64,000 nt of DNA from Oncomelania hupensis (lineage: Eukaryota; Mollusca; Gastropoda; Littorinimorpha; Pomatiopsidae): NCBI GenBank assembly GCA_036898135.1, contig CM072517.1, positions 64,963,269 through 65,027,268 on the forward strand, read 5' to 3'. The translations under genes and the position numbers were made by a program. The notes under the pieces were generated by a model. That model was not told the DNA's origin and searched no databases. It saw nothing but the letters and a program-made list of their open reading frames with translations. Positions 55,563-64,000 of the stretch are shown piece after piece; the stretch's first letter is position 1, and the number at the start of each line of letters is the position of its first letter.

Positions 55563-56062
55563 CTACAACAACACAATAAAACAAGTATAACAATTACTGC
55601 GGGAAACAAGTTCACAAAGTACCATCCCATTGCTATTATATGCATGTGAGTCTATGTCTATGGGCTTCTTAGTTTAGTATCGCCTCTGCCTGGCTCTCTT
55701 TCTTTTTTTCTCTCTTAATCTCCTGGAGTGCTTCTTTGATGTTAAAGGTAGGGTCTGGAATTAGAAAGACAATAGTATAAAAACAAGTATGAAGTTAGGG
55801 TTAGCCATTGTTATAATTATTTTTATTTCTTCTTTGTCATAGTTCCAATACTAATTACATTTGATGAAACTCATGATTTAACTACCAGGACTGCATTATT
55901 AACTGGATTTGTGTTTGAAAAAGAACGATTACGTACTTGAAGATATCACTGTGCTAATACCACACCCCTCCCCTCCCTCCTCCTCCAATATCTTTTTCCC
56001 CACCTTGACGCTCCACCACCATCCATGCACAACCTCATAAGAAAACATTTAAAAGAACATAC

Positions 56063-56832
56063 CCTCAGGATCGGAGTCAGTGCTGATGTACATCACTTCG
56101 CTTTCCAGCTCTTGTATGTCCTCCCCCATCTCCTCCACCTCCCTGTCCAGCCGCTCCTCCTCCGCCTCCCTGGCCTCTCTCTCTTCCTGCGTCTCCTGCT
56201 CATCATAGTCTTCCATGTCCCCAAGAGGTTCGTATTTGTCTTGGACATCCTCTGACGGGGGGAGACCTTTAAGGGGGTCTGAAAGGAATTAAAAACATAA
56301 TATAAAGAAAAGCAACAAGAAACTAACTACAGTTGTAACCAAATGGATTACACATATGAGTAAGGACTAAAACATGAAGCAGGCTAGATTTGTTTACAGC
56401 AATAGCTTACCATCAGAGGCCAATCGTGTCAGGACCTCTTTGGCATGGGCCCACATGGCCTGACGAAAGGGAGGCTGAGGTTCCATCCTCTGAAAATAGC
56501 AATAAGAACGTTATTACAAAAGGCACATAGGTCATCACACAAAGACGTATTGTTGTGGGCATTACAAACAAAGCCTGTTGTTATGTTATTATTGCTTTAT
56601 GTATTTTGGAGGATTAATATATTGCACATATCTTGCCGTACTTGGTGACTGAAGGCGCTGGCCGATACAGGATGTAATTTTTTGGCAGTAATACAATTTG
56701 TTATTTGATATATATAAAGTCTTACCCGTGGATTCAAGGTATGTGTGAATTTTAGTTGATGCCACATGAATCCCACGACAGCGGCCGGAAGCCCAGCCTC
56801 CAACTCCTTACATTCTTGTTGCAGGTCTTGTT
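56063..56832 (-). CDS. recombinase-like gene, exons 2-4 (acidic coiled region)
   Basis: Exon 2 (56832-56726) encodes QDLQQECKELEAGLPAAVV and GFMWHQLKF. Exon 3 (56489-56411) encodes FRQAMWAHAKEVLTRLASD. Exon 4 (56278-56063) is strongly acidic with EEREAREAEEERLDREVEE, a likely coiled coil, ending TDSDPE. The phases agree throughout. Confidence 0.6.
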
Positions 56833-56852
56833 CTGTAACAAATCGAGCAAAT

Positions 56853-57563
56853 TGATTGATTGATTGATTGATTTATTGTTGCTTTAGGTCCAGCGGACTC
56901 TTCCGAGCCAAATCAGGACCGGACAACCCCCGATCCGCATAAAAGATCTGCCGAAACAACCCTAGTGGGAAAATTGAATGCCCTCCACCGGCCAGTCACT
57001 TTACAATAAAGACATCCCACGCGGGGGACGGCTGAGGGTTGACCTCAACTACGCGAACACCCCGATTACAAAAACAAAATAGAATACAACCATCATTATA
57101 AATCATCAACAAAACACATACATATAAAATGCCTATAGTGCGAAATAATACAATCATAGGAAGCCCTAGTGACCACCTGGCAGAAAGCGTCCAACACTCC
57201 TAAGCTGATCCAACAGACCTCATACACAAACAAGGAGTCTTGTCCAGGAAGAGTTTTCAAGAAAAAAGGTAGGTCATTGATCTAGCGAAGAACAAGAAAG
57301 TATAGCAGAGTGATAGGACAGATCAGGAATGGGAAAGAGCAAATGATGAAGACAGCGAAAGTGGGAATTTAAAGCACTAAATTTCCAGAAAGTGGGGATA
57401 CTATTTATACTGAAACCCCCGGCACTCCAACAGGGGGAACTGTTGCCGCAGTGAATTAGTCATGCCTACAAAGGCAAGACAGGTTTTCAACTGGGGCTTT
57501 CACTGTTCCCTTTATAGGTTAGAACAATCTACAGTGACAAGATTGCTCATGACCCCAAGGGGT
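56853..57563 (-). mobile_element. LINE 3' end with 11-bp TSD
   Basis: 711 bp flanked by ATCGAGCAAAT at 56842-56852 and 57564-57574. It is homologous to 4736-5344 in opposite orientation and ends in a TTGA/TCAA tandem tail at 56853-56875. It lies in intron 1 of the recombinase-like gene. Confidence 0.85.
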
Positions 57564-57611
57564 ATCGAGCAAATGAGGCTTCACCTTATTGATGTTAAGA
57601 CTTCTAGTGGC

Positions 57612-57946
57612 AATGTAAAGGTGTCTATATTTGGGCATCCACGAGACACAATTGGTAAAACAAACTAAGTATGGTTGTCGCCAAGTACCCCAAACATTGA
57701 AATATATTTAAAGTTATGTTAGATGAAGTAACTACGTCAGTGCCAAAGTATTAAAATAAAGAATAATATTCAGACTTTAACATAATGAGAAAGAGAGAGA
57801 ACCAAGACAGAATATACCTTTCTGTTTGAATTCCTCCTCCCAATTTAGAAATTGGGGGAGTTTCTTCTCCTCATGATCAGGCTCTATGAAAGCGCCCAGG
57901 ACTTGAGGTATGAATGCTGTCCTGTCGATGATGTCAAGGACCAAGT
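57612..57946. repeat. 335-bp duplication including part of exon 1, copy 1
   Basis: Nearly identical to 59278-59613 (one base difference noticed). It carries the 3' part and donor of exon 1 of the recombinase-like gene but stops at ACCAAGTG and lacks the acceptor. Confidence 0.9.
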
Positions 57947-59277
57947 GTTTGGACCAAGTCCAAAAACGGCTGCAGTGGGCAATGAGCTCACTATACCAGT
58001 CTGCAAATCACATGTTCAACCTAACTTTTCATGCTCTTCCTAACCCTGTTGCCAAAAGACAACTTTACCCCTGACAAAAAAAATCAAAAAAATCTCTGCG
58101 ACGGTTAGGAATATTGCAAAACAGATGACAGGGTTAGATTCCTCATGTCAAAATTGACTTTATTCATTATATATGTTTACAGCAAATCTTTATAGTTTGC
58201 AGGCCACTGGCATCCAAAGGTTTGGTCATATTATATAGGGATTGTTATGATGGTCAACTCAATCAAACAGTCACCCCTCCCCAACCCGGGGCTTGATCCT
58301 GTCCATGTTTGGGGACAAGGGGCACCAATGGGCCTCCAACATAACTGGTAAATATGGAGGACCTGGGTGTAGTGGTAGTGGTTCTTGACTTATTGAATTT
58401 ATAACACGCAAATCGCGCAACACATCTAAAGTTTAAACATCAACAATCCCATAACTCGCAGATCGTTGGGGCTGTTTTCTTGTTTTTTAGGGGTACATGG
58501 AAGCAGCTTTATCAGAAGCTCTCCTATCACCCATCCCATAACAGGGTGGGTCAAGGGACCCACCCCAACCCACTTCCACCACCCCCCAATCCCCCCCACC
58601 CCCACCCTTACAAATGTGATGTGTTTTTTTACCACCATCTGTCTTGGCATATGATATACTATATTTATAGGGTCATTGGGGGGCCCCCCACTCCCCCACC
58701 ACCCACCCCCCCACAGATGTTATGTGTTTTTTAACCAGCATCTGTTTGGGCATATGATATACTATATATACAGGGTCTTTGGGGCCCCCCCAAGCCCCCC
58801 TCACCCCCCCACCCCCAGATGTGATATTTGGCATTTTCATTAAACTCATCACCCTCTACCTAACCCTGCATATTTGATGGAAATCGGCTCAGTAGTTTGG
58901 GCTGTAGGCCTACTTTTATCTCTTGAAGTAGGCCTACTCACACATAAGGACGATAAGAAATATAAGACGGCACCCATGTCTTTTACTTGAGCAAATTCTT
59001 ATATTACATTATTATTTTTAAAATTATAATTAAACGGCTTAAGCTAATGAGATGGTTTTTGGGATGGGTATTCACCTCATCCCCCTCTACCTAACCCTGC
59101 ATATTTCATGCAAATCGGCTCAGTAGTTTGGGCTCTGCCCCCGGGAGCTGGAGGTGGGAACTTTGAAATATTTGGGAGTGATACCAAACCTATTTTATCC
59201 TATATCTCCGTTGTATCTTTACATACGGGGATGCCCTTTGATACATAAAATAAGCTCATCGAGCTGATCCTTCTGCA
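57947..59277. repeat. locally repeated sequence between the two exon-1 copies
   Basis: Two to three copies of an approximately 115-bp unit with GCATATGATATACTATAT and GGGGCCCCCC lie at 58610-58820. Two copies of CTCTACCTAACCCTGCATAT..ATCGGCTCAGTAGTTTGGGC lie at 58850 and 59090. No gene recognised. Confidence 0.7.
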
Positions 59278-59484
59278 AAATGTAAAGGTGTCTATATTTG
59301 GGCATCCACGAGACACAATTGGTAAAACAAACTAAGTATGGTTGTCGCCAAGTACCCCAAACATTGAAATATATTTAAAGTTATGTTAGATGAAGTAACT
59401 ACGTCAGTGCCAAAGTATTAAAATAAAGAATAATATTCAGACTTTAACATAATGAGAAAGAGAGAGAACCAAGACAGAATATAC

Positions 59485-59657
59485 CTTTCTGTTTGAATTC
59501 CTCCTCCCAATTTAGAAATTGGGGGAGTTTCTTCTCCTCATGATCAGGTTCTATGAAAGCGCCCAGGACTTGAGGTATGAATGCTGTCCTGTCGATGATG
59601 TCAAGGACCAAGTGTGTCGAGGGCCATGACCTTTGCCAGGACATGACCTCTTCCTTT
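59485..59657 (-). CDS. recombinase-like gene, exon 1 (first exon seen)
   Basis: Acceptor tttttgcag, donor CAGAAAG|gtatat. Encodes WPSTHLVLDIIDRTAFIPQV, LGAFIEPDHEEKKLPQFLNW and EEEFKQK. It starts in phase 2, so an earlier exon must exist but was not found. Confidence 0.6.
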
Positions 59658-59921
59658 CTGCAAAAAGGAAGAAACAAAGTGTATTGAAAACTAACATTTG
59701 TGTGGACCTCACTTGTTATTAAAACATACATGCAACATTTATACAAATATATTTCATGAGATGTACATATGTACTTTGTTTCAGGTGATGACAGAAATTG
59801 TGTGGCCAAGTCTTCCTGAAACGTAGGACAATACAGTACAGAAGAAAAAACAAAAACAGTCAAAGAAATGCAATAATGATAGTGCCAAGATGAAAAACAA
59901 TGAATATGGCTCACAATGCAA

Positions 59922-59924
<3 letters not shown>

Positions 59925-59964
<40 letters not shown>

Positions 59965-59968
59965 GCGC
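59925..59968. repeat. (CA)n microsatellite
   Basis: About 40 bases of CA units, then CGCGCG. A second shorter CA run lies at 60096-60120. Confidence 0.9.
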
Positions 59969-60568
59969 GTTCTTCAAGTGGAAGTGAAGAAATCTCCCTT
60001 AGTAACTAGCACTTATAAACTATGGTACCTGTTTAAAAGAAGAAAGCCACTGTTTCATATTTTTTGACATAATATGCCTGACAATGCAACAGAAAAAACA
60101 CACACACACACACACACACATACGTTCAAAACTATAATAGTGGGTTTATGTTCAAAACAAGGCAAACTGGGTTCCATCCTTTCCCTTCATTACAGACCAT
60201 TCCTATTCACTCAACGGATACAATAGCCTCTTGTAAGGTTATCTGTCACAACCGTTTTCATTTTTGACAAAAACAAAAGGAGAAATTGCGCTATGAAATA
60301 GTGGGTTCATTTGATACCAGTGGGTTTTTACACATGCATATTGGACATCTGGGTTTCTGTGGAAAAACTGGGTTTATCACACACACGGACACAACCAAAA
60401 CGTATAAATGGCCAAGGTTGCATTTGCAAGATTTTCAGTACGTGAGTGCAGTACACTGACACTTTAGTTTAATTCAACTAATGAAACAACTTTTACTATT
60501 GTTCAGAATTTCCTCTGATTTTGTTTTTATAATTTCAATTACAATATTTTCAGTTGGTATATAGGCTA

Positions 60569-61842
60569 TCCTATCCTATCCTATCCTATCCTGTCCAGTA
60601 ACCCGAAGGTCGTAGGGGCACTACAGATGATCGTTTAACCAGCATACTCCATCTCTCTCTGTCCTCAGCAGCCCTGATGGCTTCGCTCAGTGTCAAACCA
60701 GTCCATTCTCGAATGTTGTCCTCCCACCTCTTTTTCGGTCTCCCTCTTCTTCTACCTCCTTGCACTGTGCCTTGCAGAATAGTCTTTGCAAGGCCTGATG
60801 ATCTGGTGACGTGTCCATACCATCGGAGTTTCCGTTTCTTCACCACTGTGAGCAGGTCATCGTGTTGTCCAATGGCTTGTGTGAAGGTCTGTCGGACTTC
60901 GTCGTTGGTGATGTGCTGGGTATAGGAAATGCCCAGAAGTCTTCTGTAGCACCTCATCTCCATGCTTTGTATTCTTCGTTGGAGATCTGCTGTGAGGGTC
61001 CATGTTTCGCAAGCATATAGGAAGATGGAGATGACAAGGGAGCGCAGCAGTCTTACTTTGGAATGTAGACTGATGGTCCTGTCTTTCCAAATGGGCTTCA
61101 ACCTTGTCAGGGCAGCAGTTGTTTGTGCGATCCTGGAGAGGACTTCCTGTCGGGACCCATTGTCTTATACAATGGCTCATAAGTATTTGAAGTTATGCAC
61201 TGTGTTGAGGGATTGGCCTTGGACTTTGATGTCCGTGTTGATGCCATTGGTGTTGTTGGTCATCATTTTGGTCTTCTCTGCACTTATTTCCATTCCATAG
61301 GCTCTGGAGGTGGTGTCAAGCCTCTGTACCAGCTGTTCAAGTTCTTGTTCCTCTCCAGCCAATCCATCAATGTCATCTGCAAAACGAAAATTGGAGATTG
61401 CTCTACCCCCTATGCTGACTGTGCCTTCATGGTCTGCAAGAGCATCTGACATGATGCGCTCTAGGAAGATGTTGAAGAGTGTTGGGGAGAGTAGGCATCC
61501 CTGACGCACACCGATTGTTGTTCTGAACCAGTTCCCGATGGCGCTGTTGTGGAGGACTGCACTAATAGCCTTGTTATACAGGCTTTTGATGACTTCAATA
61601 ATTTTAGGGCTGATGTTGTACACTTTCATTGTTGCCCATAGAGCTGCATGCCAGACTCGGTCAAACGCCTTCTTGAAGTCTATGAACACATGATATAGAT
61701 GTTGTTGGTGCTGTAGGTATTTCTCACAGATTATTCTGAGGTTGAAAATCTGCTCAGTGGTACTTCGCCCTGCCCTGAATCCTGCTTGTTCTTCAGCTAT
61801 GATTTGTTCAGCTTGGGGTTTCAACCTGTTGAGTATTATTTT
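60569..61842 (-). mobile_element. LINE family 1 (GGATA tail), copy 5, 12-bp TSD
   Basis: 1274 bp flanked by GTATATAGGCTA at 60557-60568 and 61843-61854. On the minus strand the frame starts inside the reverse transcriptase (AEEQAGFRAGRSTTEQIFNL, FIDFKKAFDRVWH, GVRQGCLLSPTLFN, FRFADDIDGLAGEEQ) and runs on to LRWYGHVTR and RPSGYW, ending in the TATCC-type tail. One frame break lies near 61180. It is 5'-truncated and looks young. Confidence 0.95.
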
Positions 61843-61905
61843 GTATATAGGCTACTGTATAGAATTAGAGCTGTTACTGAAGGATAGACTTTTGCCATTT
61901 ACTTT

Positions 61906-62111
61906 AAGAACTGGGCGGTAGCTCAGTGGTTAAAGCATTGAACTGAGAACCGAAAGGTCTGAGGTTGTTACAGTGTACCTCTGGATGGGTCAGTGCGTGA
62001 CCCTCTTTTTCTCCCCATAGCCCAAACAATAAGTTATTAGCTGGCGTCAGTAAAAATCGAAAGGAAAAATTCGGCATTAAGCAAACATTCTTGTCATATT
62101 TACTTTGCTTA
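61906..62111 (+). mobile_element. tRNA-derived SINE family A, copy 2, 10-bp TSD
   Basis: Head with GGGCGGTAGCTCAGTGGTTA, body like the SINE at 9685 (GTCAGTGCGTGACC, GCTGGCGTCAGTAAAAATCG). Flanked by CATTTACTTT at 61896-61905 and 62112-62121. The B box is poorly preserved. Confidence 0.75.
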
Positions 62112-62252
62112 CATTTACTTTGTATTGTATGGTTTTAAAGTTTTTTTAATTTGAATCCAGACTGGAAGATCTGCAAAAAAAAGATATCTTGTCGTTCTCA
62201 AATGTTAACTGTGGATAATTTTTTCATGCTCAATTTATTACTTTACTTCCAG

Positions 62253-62446
62253 ATTTAAATCAAATCATTGAAGAAAAGGCAAGAAGGAGAAAGAAGAAAA
62301 TGTATGATGAGTATAAAGAAGAATTAATAGAAAGAATGAGGAGAAGCGTGGAGAAAAAGCATAAAATCTCCAGAGGAAAAGAAAGAATGAGAAGGGTGGA
62401 AAAGTATACAAATCTTCATTGGAAAAGAATAGGAATGGAAAAATAA
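62253..62446 (+). CDS. possible terminal exon, highly charged
   Basis: Acceptor ctttacttccag, phase 1, then 64 codons to TAA: DLNQIIEEKARRRKKKMYDE, EELIERMRRSVEKKH and RMRRVEKYTNLHWKR. A charged helix is likely. AATAAA overlaps the stop region. No upstream exon was identified. It could belong to a gene on the plus strand or be a relic. Confidence 0.35.
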
Positions 62447-62449
62447 AAA

Positions 62450-63119
62450 AGCAGAGAACTGGTCATGTAAAACAAACATATGAACAACATAACACAGACA
62501 TAATTTGTTAACATTTTTATTTTGAAAGTGTCTAGTAGAGCATAATTTGTATATATTATTATTACTTTTTTATCAACTTCATTTAGTTAGGTTTTACATA
62601 AATTGTTTATGGTTTCCCGTTACGTTAATATATTCTGAATAAGGATCAATTGAGTGCAACCACTTATAATTAGTTTTTTTCTCTCCAGCACCTCAAAGGT
62701 ATAATAAAACCATTTGAAGAGCAGAATATTATTATATAGTCATTAGTCTTGACATTGCTTTTTGATGAACAAGAACCCCGAGAATAACATATGTATTAAC
62801 TTGGCAAAGAAATATAATTTGGTACTTTGCCAGATTAATCCACCGCTTTCTCTTAAGTTTAAGACAGAAATCTACTACATAACAAAACGGGCCTAAAAAC
62901 TAGTCTACACAATACAGAGCAGTAAATTTCCATTACGTAATGACAAGTAGCACCTCAAAAAGCTGTGAACATGATGAACACCATCAATCACTGGAAAGGC
63001 AAGTCCATATGACTCACATGCTCCTTATGGAACTCCCAATAAATAACACAAAAATGAGATGCCAGAAAAAAAAGTTAAATGATTGAAACGGTGGGTTTAA
63101 AATGCAAAGTAATACAAGC
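62450..63119. other. AT-rich stretch without a recognised gene
   Basis: No exon, TIR or SINE head recognised. Confidence 0.4.
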
Positions 63120-63480
63120 TTTGATATTTCGATGCTCTTGACCTTGACCTCCAGCTATAAATGCACTCATGTACGATAAAATAAACTACAGCAAAAGATT
63201 TTATTATTTTGGACATCTCCAATGACCACCTTGGAGCAAGGTTGACAAAATATGCATGTGCGTCTCATTGATACCTATCATGCATCAAACAATCTGAAGT
63301 TTAGTTAATATTAATAACTTAGGATTAACAAGAAATTTTGTGGAAAATTGACATAGCTTGACTAACATTTGTTGAACCTGTGACCTTGACCTTGAAGTGT
63401 AGTCATTCAATCACTGATAATTTTCGAGGTCTCGTGTAATTAGCCACTTTAAAGTTTTGCACAGATGGAAGGCAGACAGA
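63120..63480 (-). repeat. dispersed repeat with AGGTCA motifs, copy 2
   Basis: Reverse-complement homologue of 49150-49500 (TGCTCTTGACCTTGACCTCC, CACTCATGTA). Confidence 0.6.
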
Positions 63481-63589
63481 CAGACAACATTTAAACATGC
63501 AATTTTTTACTATTTAGGACTCATCTTGAACAGATTTGCAAACAAATTTGAATATATATTCTATATCTAAACGATTCATGGCACTTGGT

Positions 63590-63765
63590 TCACACCCTGG
63601 AGAACGGGGTAGCACTGATGGCAGAAACAAAGCTGATGATGGGGATGTTGTATACATTTTGGTCTGCTGGCTTTGACGCCTTTTTCTAGCTTGTTTCTTG
63701 ACTGAACCTTCCGATGAATTAGAGTCTTTAGAATCCTCATGCTGCTCTTCAGCCCTCCTGCGAAC
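63590..63765 (-). CDS. possible exon, Ser/Lys-rich
   Basis: An acceptor near 63766 (ttgttcgcag) and a donor near 63600 (CCAGG|gtgtga) bound a frame encoding AEEQHEDSKDSNSSEGSVKK and then a basic KQARKRRQSQQ. No family recognised. It lies upstream of the recombinase-like gene on the same strand and could be one of its missing 5' exons, which is inference from position only. Confidence 0.3.
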
Positions 63766-64000
63766 AAGTAGCAGCATCAGAACACAGGGTTTAAACAACA
63801 GAACAAATACAGCGGCATAAGAACATTTTCAAACCAAGGTATGAGGATGGTCAAAGGGTGGGGTGGTGGGCCTGGGGTGGGAGAAGGGAATGGAAGTTGA
63901 AAAGAGTAGAGGCTTGAACTGGCTCAACTACAAAAAGGGATTGACTGACAATACTGTCTACTGATTCATCAATGAAATATTATATTCTGGACTTTAATTT

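Noticed and set aside
55318..55590. Plus-strand ELAGQLAE repeat ORF
   Set aside because: It is the antisense of the exon-6 repeat. The splice sites are on the minus strand.
63576..63767. CDCA7-type zinc finger from CFCHQC
   Set aside because: The Cys-rich frame lacks the rest of the 4CXXC pattern, and another frame with better exon character covers the same bases.

Overview
The window is animal nuclear DNA from an accessory, repeat-dominated region. A gastropod or other mollusc is the best guess. The reasons are a C1q-domain gene, spliced exons with GT-AG borders, telomere-type CCCTAA tracts, many long (ATT)n, (GATA)n, (AT)n and (CA)n microsatellites, tRNA-derived SINEs, several LINE families, a THAP-type P element, and Ty3/Gypsy elements of the Gmr1 type. 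Nothing prokaryotic was seen. The species cannot be named from the sequence.

Layout. 1-2.2 kb: 5' part of a C1q-domain gene on the minus strand, with one apparent frameshift. 2.2-17.8 kb: layered mobile-element debris. It holds two tandem terminal-inverted-repeat units carrying telomere-like tracts, nested LINEs with target-site duplications (TSDs), SINEs, a mariner derivative, a Mutator-like MITE inside an ORF, and an SGNH-like ORF split by a LINE. 17.9-26.0 kb and 26.1-34.5 kb: two complete, very young LTR retrotransposons, both on the minus strand. In both the integrase is encoded upstream of reverse transcriptase, and Gag carries a SCAN-like segment. 34.9-39.3 kb: a 4.3-kb P element with 65-bp inverted ends and an 8-bp TSD, invaded by a LINE. 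39.7-42.0 kb: LINE pieces and anonymous sequence.

42.1-59.7 kb is the most unusual part. A long intron-rich gene on the minus strand (15 exons followed, all but one with matching splice phases) encodes an acidic coiled segment, a Pro/Ala/Gln repeat, two C2H2-like fingers and a tyrosine-recombinase-like domain. Its two C-terminal exons lie on the opposite strand at 42.1 and 51.4 kb. They have exactly the phases needed to continue the gene, which suggests a roughly 9.5-kb inversion (or a misassembly). One of these exons is split by an 8.9-kb transposon-like insertion (42,295-51,216). That insertion has 10-bp inverted ends, a 5-bp TSD, and clusters of GTCGAC near both ends. Inside it lies a second, decayed spliced gene with tandemly duplicated exons and a zinc-finger region. 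The recombinase gene also carries a stop codon and frameshifts, so this locus looks like a pseudogene. 60.5-64 kb: a LINE with a 12-bp TSD, a SINE with a 10-bp TSD, and two possible exons of unknown genes.

The genes do not form a pathway. The shared theme is repeated insertion of elements into other elements and into exons. TSDs and restored reading frames allow much of the order of insertion to be read. All calls are by eye; no alignment or database search was run.
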